From Pedobacter sp. FW305-3-2-15-E-R2A2 (GTDB taxonomy: Bacteria > Bacteroidota > Bacteroidia > Sphingobacteriales > Sphingobacteriaceae), in assembly GCF_038446955.1 (NCBI RefSeq), contig NZ_CP151803.1:2542001-2606000 (forward strand): a stretch of DNA of 64,000 bases, given 5' to 3'. Positions within the stretch are counted from its first letter, which is position 1. Every line of letters begins with the position of its first letter. The notes beneath the pieces were generated by a model that worked only from the letters and a program-made list of their open reading frames with translations, did not search any database and was not told the origin of the DNA. Positions 31,616 through 40,032 of this stretch are shown in pieces. Made by a program: the position numbers and the translations under genes.

Positions 31616-32167
31616 TTATAATAGAAACTTTAATTCACGTTCCAGTCTTTTTCTGGCCCTGAACAATTGGATTTTCACATTGGGAATCGACAATCCAGTG
31701 ATCTCACAAACTTCTTTAATGGTACTTTCATTAATGTAATACAAGGTAACCAGTAATGCCTCTGTTTTCGGAAGTTTCTCAATGGCCTGTCTTACATATT
31801 TTGCCTGCTCATCCGAGTGTAACTGATCCAGCTGAGGAACGGATCCATCAGTCGCGTCATGGGGATGGTGCTCATCATCAATAGAGAATGTCTTTATTCT
31901 TTTGTCTTTGATCATCAGAATGGCCGTTCTATAAACGATCGTATATAACCAGGTAGAGAACTTGGAGCTTCCTTTGAAACTATGGATGGCCTGATAGGCT
32001 TTAATAAAGCCTTCCTGCACAGCATCTTCAGCCTCTTCCGCATTTCCGGTAATTTTGAGCGCAATGGTATAGGCCATGTTCTTGTACTTATTCAGAAGAA
32101 ACGAATAGGAAGCGGTATCACCGTTCTTTACCCTGTCAACATAAATCTGATCTTCTGTATGGTCCAT
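31616..32167 (-). CDS. ECF-type RNA polymerase sigma factor
   Basis: A 183-residue sigma factor from the ATG at 32167 (MDHTEDQIYVDRV); the frame extends 16 codons upstream without a better start. Region 2: SFLLNKYKNMAYTIALKITGNAEEAEDAVQEGFIKAYQAIHSFKGSSKFSTWLYTIVYRTA. Region 4: LPKTEALLVTLYYINESTIKEVCEITGLSIPNVKIQLFRARKRLEREL. It is probably held inactive by the membrane protein encoded downstream. The regulon is unknown. The divergent small membrane gene at 32298 is a possible target. Confidence 0.92.
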   Translation of the reverse strand: MDHTEDQIYVDRVKNGDTASYSFLLNKYKNMAYTIALKITGNAEEAEDAVQEGFIKAYQAIHSFKGSSKFSTWLYTIVYRTAILMIKDKRIKTFSIDDEHHPHDATDGSVPQLDQLHSDEQAKYVRQAIEKLPKTEALLVTLYYINESTIKEVCEITGLSIPNVKIQLFRARKRLERELKFLL

Positions 32168-32297
32168 TCTCTCATAAGAGCAACATATTGCTAACTTGGT
32201 TACAAATAATATCATATATTTTTATTTAATATTTTTTGTAACCAACAACCCGTTATTTCGCTCCTATGGCATATATCAACAATTTAAAACTACGATC

Positions 32298-32630
32298 ATG
32301 GATGAAACAGTAAGAGATATTATCGTGTCTATAGGCGCTTTCGCAGCGATTTTTGGAATTATATATGTGTATTTAATGACCAGGCACCGGGAACGAATGT
32401 CGATGCTGGATAGAGGGATAGAGGTTTCCCCTTTTAATTCTATCAAAAATTCAAACTTTCTGACCCTGAAATATGGGATGCTTTCTGTAGGTGTTGCCAT
32501 AGGAATGATCATGGGTTCTGTGCTCAGCGATTACGGAATGGCCAAATCAACCAGCTTTTTATCAATGATCTTCCTGTTCGGAGGAATCAGCTTGATTCTC
32601 AATCACATCATTACCCGAAAAATCTCCTAA
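32298..32630 (+). CDS. Small membrane protein (DUF6249-like)
   Basis: A 110-residue protein from the ATG at 32298 (MDETVRDIIVSI); the frame is open upstream but starts inside the sigma gene region. Three helices are seen (IIVSIGAFAAIFGIIYVYLM; LKYGMLSVGVAIGMIMGSVL; FLSMIFLFGGISLILNHII), with a basic, conserved-looking loop RHRERMSMLDRGIEV after the first. This resembles the DUF6249 type. It diverges from the ECF sigma factor gene. Confidence 0.7.
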   Translation: MDETVRDIIVSIGAFAAIFGIIYVYLMTRHRERMSMLDRGIEVSPFNSIKNSNFLTLKYGMLSVGVAIGMIMGSVLSDYGMAKSTSFLSMIFLFGGISLILNHIITRKIS

Positions 32631-32641
32631 CACCTGTCATG

Positions 32642-32672
32642 GGCCGCATTCCGGCGGCTCCCAAACTCATTT
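32642..32672 (+). terminator. Hairpin after the DUF6249-like gene
   Basis: GGGCCGC (32642-32647 region) pairs with GCGGCTCCC with a one-base bulge and is followed by a T-rich stretch near 32670. Moderate quality. Confidence 0.45.
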
Positions 32673-32764
32673 TTCATTACTGTTAATTAGCTTTTGAGCG
32701 CTACAAAAATAACGCTTAGGCGGAGCTATGCCCTTAAATATTGAAAACGTATAATCCAGATACC

Positions 32765-35143
32765 ATGTCTATAAAAAATGTAACCCGAATATTAATCTGT
32801 CACCTGCTGTTCCTGGCTGCTTATGCAAGTGGACAAACAAGAGAAAACCACAGCAGGATCTCAGGTGTTGTAGCCGATCAGGCAACGAAATTACCTTTAA
32901 GCTATGTGACTGTCCGCCTGAAAACAGCAGATGGAATAACCTTAAAAACCATGCTGACCTTGAATAATGGATCATTTCTCTTTACAGACCTTAAGCCGGA
33001 ACAGTATCACCTGACTTTGTCTGCACTTGGCTATGAGGTTTTACAATTGCCCGCAAAAGAACGGGATACGCTGTACCTTCAACCAAAGGAAAATGGGTTA
33101 AAGGAAGTTTCCATTATCGCCGATAGGCCCATCATCAAGCAGAAAGCAGGAAAAATCATTTACGATATGCAGGCAGATCCTGATAGCAAAAATAACCAGC
33201 TGCTGGATATGATGCGCAAAATCCCTTATGTTTCATTGGATGGCGATCAAAACCTGTTGCTAAAAGGAAGCCCTGATTTTAGGGTCTTTCTAAACGGAAA
33301 GCCATCCGGCATGTTTGCCAGAGATCTGAAATCCATTTTAAAAAGTATCCCGGCGTCAACGGTCCAAAGCATCGAAGTAATGACGACTCCCCCTTCAAAA
33401 TACGATGCGGAAGGACTGGCCGGGATCATTAATATCATCACCACCAAAAAATTAAATAATGAATGGAACGGAACCCTTAACTTAAATACGCGTTTGCCCG
33501 ATGCAAGCACCGGTGCCGGAAGCTCATTTACTTTCAAAAAGGATAAATGGGGGATGTCGGCCCTCACAGGAGGGAATTTAAGCCATAGCCCGGAATTGAG
33601 GGGTTCAGCATTCAGACAAACCTATGGCGCAAATCCAACAGATTTATTCCAGCAGCGAAGTCGCAAACCGGAGGGAAGAACAGGGTATGTAGGAACAGAA
33701 TTGAGTTACGAAATAGATACCCTGAACCTGGTTTCAGCAAGGTTTAATACCAATGGAAACTGGTCTGAAAATAATAGCTTTTTAAATTCACAGCTAATGG
33801 AAGCAGGGGTAACCCTGCAAGGATATGACCTTGCAGAACGAACAAGAACCCGTAGCGGCGGACTGGACTTCTCGGCAGACTATCAACTGGGCTTCAAAGC
33901 GGACAAGAACCGGATGCTGACCCTCTCTTATAGTTATCAAAATAATAAAAATGAGCCTTCCACTGCAGCATCGATCTCCAATGTGCTGAATTACCCGAGC
34001 CGGGATTACAGGCAGGAACAAAACGATTATACCAAAGAAAATACGATACAGCTGGACTATGTTTATCCTCATAAAAACCTGACGATAGAAATGGGAGCGA
34101 AAGGAATCTTTCGAAATAACAATGCGGATTTTAAGGTAGATGATGATCCACAAAACAGCGATCATTTAACCTACAGACAACAAGTTTTATCGGCCTATAA
34201 TTCTTACCAGTTGAATTGGAAAAGCTGGAACTTTCAGGCCGGCCTTCGTTTGGAGCATACCTTGATTGATGCTGATTTCCTCAGCAATACCGCTAATGTA
34301 AAGCAAAATTATACCAATGTATTTCCAACGATCATGATCAATAAGACGCTAAAAGATGGGAATAGTATAAATGCAGGATTTTCCCAAAGAATGAAAAGAC
34401 CGGGAATAAACCGGCTCAATCCTTTTGTAAACCGCATAAACCCTGACTTTGAAACAACGGGAAATCCGGATTTACGTCCTGTAGTGGTCAACTCGATATC
34501 TCTTGGGTACAACAGTTCTAAAAAGCTAACCTTTAACGCCGGAATGGATTACTCCTTTTTAAATGAGGCAGATCTGCCAGTGAGCACTTTTGATCCGGTC
34601 AGCAACGTTACAAGAAAGACGTATAATAATTCTGGAAAACTTACCGGACTCAGCAGCTTTATCTATCTCCGCTATCCTTTAACCAGTCGCCTGGACTTGA
34701 GCCTGAATGGACGTGCAATCTATTTCTGGATGAGTGGTGAGGCCATGGAGCAGAAAATGGAGACCGAGCTGTTTACCTGGTCTTTTAACTTATCCTCTGG
34801 TTATAATTTTGAAGGTGGCTGGCGTACCAGTGCGAATCTATTTCTGGAAAGCCGAAATCCAACAGGTTTTCAGGGGACAACGAACGGGGTGCTGAGTTCT
34901 TCTTTTAGCCTCAGCAAAACGCTGATCAAAGATAAATTGTCTTTCGGCGCAGGAATCAATAACCCCTTTACAAAATTCAGAACGAATAAAACGCTGACTG
35001 AAGGTCCTCAATTTTACCAGACCGATCATTCCCAAAGTTATTTCAGGTCGTTCAGCGTCAATTTGAACTATAACTTTGGCGGCTTAAAAGGCGGATTGAA
35101 GAAAAATAAGCGTGGGATCAGGAACAATGATTTGTCAAACTGA
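32765..35143 (+). CDS. TonB-receptor-like outer membrane protein (CarboxypepD_reg + plug + OMP_b-brl_3 barrel)
   Basis: A 792-residue protein from the ATG at 32765, which gives a clear signal peptide (ILICHLLFLAAYASGQ); an in-frame TTG at 32741 is less likely. A carboxypeptidase-regulatory-like domain (about residues 27-105, ISGVVADQATKLPLSYVTVRL) is followed by a plug domain (about 115-230, PIIKQKAGKIIYDM...GLAGIINIITTKK). A long beta-barrel region continues to the end (YNFGG). It lacks a SusD partner, so it belongs to the outer-membrane beta-barrel family 3 group rather than SusC. The ligand is unknown; it is monocistronic. Confidence 0.85.
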   Translation: MSIKNVTRILICHLLFLAAYASGQTRENHSRISGVVADQATKLPLSYVTVRLKTADGITLKTMLTLNNGSFLFTDLKPEQYHLTLSALGYEVLQLPAKERDTLYLQPKENGLKEVSIIADRPIIKQKAGKIIYDMQADPDSKNNQLLDMMRKIPYVSLDGDQNLLLKGSPDFRVFLNGKPSGMFARDLKSILKSIPASTVQSIEVMTTPPSKYDAEGLAGIINIITTKKLNNEWNGTLNLNTRLPDASTGAGSSFTFKKDKWGMSALTGGNLSHSPELRGSAFRQTYGANPTDLFQQRSRKPEGRTGYVGTELSYEIDTLNLVSARFNTNGNWSENNSFLNSQLMEAGVTLQGYDLAERTRTRSGGLDFSADYQLGFKADKNRMLTLSYSYQNNKNEPSTAASISNVLNYPSRDYRQEQNDYTKENTIQLDYVYPHKNLTIEMGAKGIFRNNNADFKVDDDPQNSDHLTYRQQVLSAYNSYQLNWKSWNFQAGLRLEHTLIDADFLSNTANVKQNYTNVFPTIMINKTLKDGNSINAGFSQRMKRPGINRLNPFVNRINPDFETTGNPDLRPVVVNSISLGYNSSKKLTFNAGMDYSFLNEADLPVSTFDPVSNVTRKTYNNSGKLTGLSSFIYLRYPLTSRLDLSLNGRAIYFWMSGEAMEQKMETELFTWSFNLSSGYNFEGGWRTSANLFLESRNPTGFQGTTNGVLSSSFSLSKTLIKDKLSFGAGINNPFTKFRTNKTLTEGPQFYQTDHSQSYFRSFSVNLNYNFGGLKGGLKKNKRGIRNNDLSN

Positions 35144-35184
35144 TCATGATTGACTCAAAATCGGGTAAGATGCTGTTTAACTGA

Positions 35185-35209
35185 AAAGAGCCGCAATTTG
35201 CGGCTCTTT
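35185..35209. terminator. Bidirectional terminator between convergent genes
   Basis: AAAGAGCCGCAA (35185-35196) and TTGCGGCTCTTT (35198-35209) are perfect inverted copies, giving a GC-rich stem with A/T ends on both sides. It serves the outer membrane protein gene (+) and the MscS gene (-). Confidence 0.8.
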
Positions 35210-35215
35210 AAATGA

Positions 35216-36064
35216 TTATTCTGCGCCAAGCGCTGGTGGCACCGGAGCCTCTGAAATCACATGGATCTCACGCTGCGGATAAGGAATGCCAATGTTGTTT
35301 TTATCCAGTTCCTGTTTGATCAATTGATAGTTTCTATGATAAGTTGGCCAGAAATCTCCATTTGCAGACCAGGCACGGGTGGTTAAGTTTACTGCATTGT
35401 CAGCCAAAGCGCTAACGAGTACCACTGGTGCAGGTTCTTTGAGTACAAGGGGGTCAGCAGCCAGGGTTTTTAAAATCACATTCCTAGCCACATCGATGTC
35501 CGAATTGTAGGATATGCCGATTACATATTCCGCCATTCTGTTCTCATTATCGGAAACATTATTGATGACCGCATTTGCTAAAGGCCCGTTTGGAGCATAC
35601 AAAGTGGTTCCATTTTTTGCTTTCAGGGTGGTATATAAGATATCAATCTTTTGGACAGTTCCTTCTACGCCATTGCTGGAAGAAATAAAATGGCCGATCT
35701 TAAAAGGTTTAAAAAGCAGGATCAATACGCCACCTGCAAAATTGGAAAGACTGCCTTGTAGTGCCAGGCCAATCGCCAGACCGGCAGCACCAAGAACGGC
35801 CACAAAAGATGTGTTCGGAATCCCAAGTGTCGAGGTTACGGTAAGCAATAAAAGGATGTAAAGGATGGCCTTTAAAATGCTAAGCAGGAAGTTGGTAAGC
35901 GAGCTGTCAATTTTGCCTTTGTTTAAGCGGTTCGTTAAAACACGCAGCAGGAATTTGATGAGCCAGATGCCTATTACCAGAACAAGAATGGCACTGATAA
36001 AAGAGGGGAGGCTGTCAATTAATCTGTTCAGTAAGCGTTCTATACCGGTTTCTAAATTAGTCAT
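35216..36064 (-). CDS. Small-conductance mechanosensitive channel (MscS family)
   Basis: A 282-residue protein, close to the length of Escherichia coli MscS. Three membrane helices are followed by the pore helix with its Gly/Ala pattern (VLGAAGLAIGLALQGSLSNFAGGVLILLFKPF). The beta domain signature (GTVQKIDILYTTLKAKNGTTLYAPNGPL) and the alpha/beta C-terminal vestibule come next. It gates ion and solute release on membrane tension and protects against osmotic downshock. It is monocistronic. Confidence 0.93.
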   Translation of the reverse strand: MTNLETGIERLLNRLIDSLPSFISAILVLVIGIWLIKFLLRVLTNRLNKGKIDSSLTNFLLSILKAILYILLLLTVTSTLGIPNTSFVAVLGAAGLAIGLALQGSLSNFAGGVLILLFKPFKIGHFISSSNGVEGTVQKIDILYTTLKAKNGTTLYAPNGPLANAVINNVSDNENRMAEYVIGISYNSDIDVARNVILKTLAADPLVLKEPAPVVLVSALADNAVNLTTRAWSANGDFWPTYHRNYQLIKQELDKNNIGIPYPQREIHVISEAPVPPALGAE

Positions 36065-36265
36065 ATGGTGTTATTTTTCAGTTTTAACGGGGATAATACA
36101 TTTATAATGCCATTTCTGTAGCCTCTGACGGTTTTTTCTTAAAACAATTGTTCCGCCAGGTATACATTTTTATTCAGAAGCGTTTAATGTTGATGCCTGA
36201 TTAAACCGCAATTCTATAGCATTTTTGTAGTTCTCAGAATTTTATTGCATTTTGAGCCTTCAGTA

Positions 36266-36295
36266 TGATTGTCAACCGAATGTTTGATTGTCAAC
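36266..36295 (+). repeat. Direct repeat TGATTGTCAAC x2 before the first PAP2 gene
   Basis: TGATTGTCAAC occurs at 36266-36276 and 36285-36295, 19 bp apart, i.e. roughly two helical turns, 63 bp before the ATG at 36358. The spacing would suit a dimeric activator. The rest of the 36065-36357 gap shows nothing else I can name. Confidence 0.4.
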
Positions 36296-36357
36296 AGCAA
36301 AGAATAACTTCAGATTTCCTACAAAATTGGGGTATAGTTTTGATTTAGAATTTATTA

Positions 36358-37101
36358 ATGATGGTGAGATTGAAATGTGCCCTTTTACTAATCCTGTGTT
36401 TCCCTTTATTGACTATGGCACAGCAGGCAGATTCCCTGGCAAAGAAAAATACTTTTCGCATTGCACCCTTTATTATTCCAACCGTGTTTATCGGATACGG
36501 ACTAATGGCCAAGGGGGATAATTTTATCCGGGATCTGGACCGTACTACACGGGATGAACTTCAGGAAGACCATCCGCTATTCTCCAAAAGTGCAGATGAT
36601 TTTATGCGTTACGTACCTGCATTGGCTGTTTATGGGTTAAACCTGGCTGGCGTAAAAGGTAGGCATAGTTTACTTGATGCGACGGGGAATTATGTCGTTA
36701 CGATGGGAATCATGACTGGCGTTGTGTCTATCGCAAAAAAACAATCACACCGGCTTCGTCCTGATGGCAGCAGTTACGACTCTTTTCCTTCCGGGCATAC
36801 TGCAACTTCCTTCGCCTCAGCAGAATTCCTGAAACAGGAATATAAAGACGTATCACCATGGATTGGTTATGCAGGATATGCAGTGGCAACGACGACGGGT
36901 ATTTTCAGGCTTTACAACAACAAACATTGGGTAAGTGATGTCGTTGCCGGTGCGGGGGTTGGAATCTTGTCTGCAAAACTTGGCTATCTCGTGTATCCTC
37001 AATTGAAAAGATTGATCATGGGCAGAAAGCAAACCAATTTCAATCTGATGCCCGCTTACCAGGACAGGGCTATGGGCTTTTCTTTCTCGGGAAGATTTTA
37101 G
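36358..37101 (+). CDS. PAP2-family membrane phosphatase, copy 1
   Basis: A 247-residue protein with an N-terminal signal/anchor (LKCALLLILCFPLLTMAQQ). The three PAP2 motifs are present: KKQSHRLRP (KxxxxxxRP), FPSGHTA and RLYNNKHWVSDV (SRxxxxxHxxxD type, first Ser replaced). Start is ATG 36358 or the adjacent ATG 36361. It resembles lipid A or undecaprenyl-pyrophosphate phosphatases acting at the periplasmic face. The next gene is a close paralogue. Confidence 0.85.
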   Translation: MMVRLKCALLLILCFPLLTMAQQADSLAKKNTFRIAPFIIPTVFIGYGLMAKGDNFIRDLDRTTRDELQEDHPLFSKSADDFMRYVPALAVYGLNLAGVKGRHSLLDATGNYVVTMGIMTGVVSIAKKQSHRLRPDGSSYDSFPSGHTATSFASAEFLKQEYKDVSPWIGYAGYAVATTTGIFRLYNNKHWVSDVVAGAGVGILSAKLGYLVYPQLKRLIMGRKQTNFNLMPAYQDRAMGFSFSGRF

Positions 37102-37190
37102 ACTACAAAATGGCTTCTTCAGGATTCCTTCATTTTCGCTACAGAATTTCTACATATTTAGGCAATAGCTTTAGGTTGTAATTCCAAGAT

Positions 37191-37949
37191 ATGAAAAAGC
37201 TCCGCTACCTGTTGATCACATGTTGCCTTCCGGGATTCCTATATGCGCAGGTTCAGCAACCTGATTCTCTAGCCTTAAAGAAAACCACAGAAAACACGTT
37301 AAAAATTAAGTCCTTGATTGTTCCTGCCATATTTATCGGCTATGGGGTAGTGTCTTTAGGGAACAATGCGATCCGAGATCTGGATAAGACGACTAAAAAT
37401 GAGCTTCAGGAGGATCACCCATTGTTTGCAGCACATGTAGATGATTATTCGCAGTTTGCGCCCGCATTGGCTGTTTATGCCTTAAATCTTGCCGGAATCA
37501 AAGGTAAACATAGCCTGGCAGATGCTACCGGAATTTATGTATTGTCTTCAGCCATCATGGGTGGAACGGTATCCATTTTAAAGAGCAGTTCGCATCGGTT
37601 GAGGCCCAATGGGAATGGATACAATTCATTTCCTTCAGGGCATACGGCAAATGCTTTTGCAGCAGCAACGTTTTTAAACCAGGAGTACAAGGATGTTTCT
37701 CCATGGTATGGTTATGCAGGGTATACTGTCGCCACCGCTACCGGAGTTTTGAGAATGTACAATAACAAACATTGGTTTAGTGATGTGGTTGCCGGAGCTG
37801 GGATAGGAATTTTATCGACCAAAGTGGCCTACTATCTGTATCCGCGCCTAAAGAAAATGGTATTGGGTAAAGAAATGAAAGTAAATTACAGTATGGCGCC
37901 GCTCTATCAGGACAAAGCAATCGGACTTTCCTTTCATGGCACATTTTAG
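37191..37949 (+). CDS. PAP2-family membrane phosphatase, copy 2
   Basis: A 252-residue protein that aligns along its whole length with the preceding gene: shared ELQEDHPLF, LAVYxLNLAGxKG, YKDVSPW and YNNKHWxSDVVAGAGxGIL. The PAP2 motifs read KSSSHRLRP, FPSGHTA and RMYNNKHWFSDV. A signal peptide (LLITCCLPGFLYAQ) precedes the mature domain. The 89-bp gap to copy 1 and the parallel orientation point to a tandem gene duplication. A hairpin follows at 37965-37994. Confidence 0.87.
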   Translation: MKKLRYLLITCCLPGFLYAQVQQPDSLALKKTTENTLKIKSLIVPAIFIGYGVVSLGNNAIRDLDKTTKNELQEDHPLFAAHVDDYSQFAPALAVYALNLAGIKGKHSLADATGIYVLSSAIMGGTVSILKSSSHRLRPNGNGYNSFPSGHTANAFAAATFLNQEYKDVSPWYGYAGYTVATATGVLRMYNNKHWFSDVVAGAGIGILSTKVAYYLYPRLKKMVLGKEMKVNYSMAPLYQDKAIGLSFHGTF

Positions 37950-37964
37950 AAATACAAAAATAGT

Positions 37965-37994
37965 AAGGGGTTGAACTTCCCGGAACAACCCCTT
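37965..37994. terminator. Hairpin after the second PAP2 gene
   Basis: AAGGGGTTG (37965-37973) pairs perfectly with CAACCCCTT (37986-37994) around a 12-nt loop that contains a small TTCC/GGAA stem. No long T run follows on the + strand, so termination is probable but not strong. Confidence 0.5.
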
Positions 37995-38129
37995 CGTCGT
38001 CGACATCCATCGAGTAAGAATAAATTAAATTCAAATATAGATTTATGATAAAGTCCAAAAAATGATCTTCGTCACAATTTTGAAGAAATGTAATCTTAAG
38101 GTCATTCCATATAATATTACTGTGTGTTG

Positions 38130-38160
38130 TTTGTAATCGTTCTAAATAATCGGAGTTTTG
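38130..38160 (+). promoter_or_regulatory. Promoter candidate of the siderophore-interacting protein gene
   Basis: TTTG (38130-38133) and GAGTTTTG (38153-38160, one mismatch to TAnnTTTG) are separated by 19 bp. The start codon is at 38198. No clear Fur-box palindrome was found around it. Confidence 0.45.
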
Positions 38161-38197
38161 TAGTGTTGATTTAGTAAATTAATTATTACTTACCATT

Positions 38198-39034
38198 ATG
38201 GAACAGAAAGAAAATAGAGCTGCACAATTTGTTACAGCAACGCTTTACCTAAAAAGAAGGGAGTACATTACTCCGCATTATATTCGAATCACACTTACAG
38301 GAGATGATGTTTATAAGTTCGGTATAACTACAGTCGGTGTGAACAATAAAATTTACATACCACCTGCTGGTTTGAATGAACTGCACTATCCGAACTGGAA
38401 TTTTGAAGCAGAAAAATGGGATATGCCACCTGTTGAAGTTCGTCCGGCAATCCGGACGTATACCCATCGGGGAATAGATCTGGAGAAAAATGAAATGATC
38501 ATTGACTTTGTGGCTCATGGTGATAATGGGCCTGCTTCTGCCTGGGCAATGCATGCGGGGCCGGGGGCGGCGCTGGGCGTAACCATGAGGGCAAAAGAAA
38601 CAGAATTGTATCCTAAGGCGGATTGGTATCTGTTGGCAGGGGATGCTACCGCGATTCCTGTATTGGGTGCAATTCTGGAAGACCTGCCTGAAGATGCAGA
38701 GGGGATTGCGTATATCGAAGTAGAAAGCAAAGCTGATGAACAGGAGTTGAAAACAAAATCCAGGGTTCAGCTGAACTGGATACACAACCCTATAGCGGGC
38801 GAGGGGACTTTTCTTTCTGATGCCGTTCGTCAGGCGAATTTGCCTGAGGCAGAGGAGATCCGAAAGTTTGCTTATGTAGCTGCTGAATTCAAAACGGTGA
38901 AAACCATCAGACAGTATCTTCGCAATGAAGCCTTCTGGACCAGGGAAGAGTTTTATGCTTACTCTTATTGGAAATCCGGAATATCGGAAGATGGTTCTGA
39001 AGTAGATCGAAGAGCAGAACATCAGGAAAAGTAA
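38198..39034 (+). CDS. Siderophore-interacting protein (SIP/ViuB-type ferric reductase)
   Basis: A 278-residue flavin reductase. FAD-binding barrel with RPAIRTYTHRGID (RxYTxR FAD motif, about residue 90) and IDFVAHGDNGPASAWA. The C-terminal SIP domain has LLAGDATAIPVLGAILEDLP (dinucleotide site), AEFKTVKTIRQYLR and the terminal YSYWKSGISED. Members reduce Fe(III)-siderophores in the cytoplasm to release iron. No siderophore receptor or Fur gene is next to it. It ends before a tiny membrane protein gene. Confidence 0.92.
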   Translation: MEQKENRAAQFVTATLYLKRREYITPHYIRITLTGDDVYKFGITTVGVNNKIYIPPAGLNELHYPNWNFEAEKWDMPPVEVRPAIRTYTHRGIDLEKNEMIIDFVAHGDNGPASAWAMHAGPGAALGVTMRAKETELYPKADWYLLAGDATAIPVLGAILEDLPEDAEGIAYIEVESKADEQELKTKSRVQLNWIHNPIAGEGTFLSDAVRQANLPEAEEIRKFAYVAAEFKTVKTIRQYLRNEAFWTREEFYAYSYWKSGISEDGSEVDRRAEHQEK

Positions 39035-39156
39035 TACAATTTGTAATTGCAATAATATCTTGTAAATTTAGTGTAATTACTTCTGAAAATATTATACATA
39101 CTTCATGCGGTAGTTTTATATCATTGTACGCTTTTATATACTCATTTTGCTCTCCA

Positions 39157-39363
39157 ATGAAAAAAATAGCACTTTATATTGCCGGATGTATGATTGCTGT
39201 ATGCAGTATGTTTCTTTCCACTTTTCTTATTGCGCTCTTTTCCGGCGATCCCGTTAATTATAACTTTGACCACTACTTTTGGATTGCTGCACTTTCCTTT
39301 GGTTTATGTCTGGGTTATTTTCTTTCAAGAGATAAAATTTCTGATTATTGGACGGATGACTAG
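39157..39363 (+). CDS. Tiny membrane protein, 68 residues
   Basis: Read from the ATG at 39157 (MKKIALYIAGCM). Two hydrophobic helices (IALYIAGCMIAVCSMFLSTFLIALF; YFWIAALSFGLCLGYFL) and an acidic tail. No family recognised. It lies 122 bp after the siderophore-interacting gene. Coding status rests on its sensible start and membrane pattern only. Confidence 0.5.
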   Translation: MKKIALYIAGCMIAVCSMFLSTFLIALFSGDPVNYNFDHYFWIAALSFGLCLGYFLSRDKISDYWTDD

Positions 39364-40032
39364 TCCATTTCCATAATCTTATCTTCTCAATTTTTCATTT
39401 AGATTTTACAGCGTCATTTAAATTGTTTTTATGCGTTTTTTTGTGGCATTTAATACGATTTAATAAAATTCATTTAATTTTTGATCCACATTGTATTTCA
39501 TTATAGGTTAATAAGTGTTTTTATAGGTGTTTTTACGTGTTATTTTGATTATATTTTTTCATTTGATTTTTTATGATTAGCCTTTGCCTGCTCATCGGCT
39601 ATGTTTTTCTTCCGTCGGTTTTTTGTTGTTTGTAGTGTTTATTGTTGTTGGCATAACAATATATTCATATTTTAATAGGTATTGATGACCCCAATGTGGG
39701 GAATTAATTCTACTAATATTCCCGATGTAATTTATTTTTTATTCTTGCTGGTTTTAAGGTTTATTATCTTATTCCCTTTTTTGTGCCTTTTTAACCATGT
39801 TTTGAAGGTTTTAGATTTGTTGGTCTGATTTTTATTTAAAAATTTTCACTTTTACATCATTATTTAATGAAATGACCAAAATTCTAAGTAATTTGGTGGT
39901 ACTAAATACAGTTAATCTTTAAGAAAATTTGCTGGGGGGCTGATCATCTTGAGAGAAAACGCATTCATTTTGCCGGACCTGTCCGATTGCATTGATGCTC
40001 TTAAAGGAGAATAGGCCTGTATAATCAATGTT
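39364..40032 (+). other. 669-bp non-coding, T-rich leader region of the giant adhesin gene
   Basis: No credible gene on either strand. The + strand is strikingly T-rich with many T4-T7 runs from about 39385 to 39850. A small CCCCA-ATG-TGGGG hairpin lies at 39689-39701. A TAGATTTG -7-like element (39812-39819) has no TTTG at the right spacing. Downstream of about 39900 the composition becomes balanced, and small GC-rich inverted motifs occur near 39975. It probably carries the promoter and a long 5' UTR of the 40033 gene. Confidence 0.5.

Noticed and set aside
38249..39052. Minus-strand frame of 267 codons
   Set aside because: It is fully antisense to the siderophore-interacting protein gene, whose FAD and dinucleotide motifs are clear; the antisense protein is Cys/Arg-rich with no domain.
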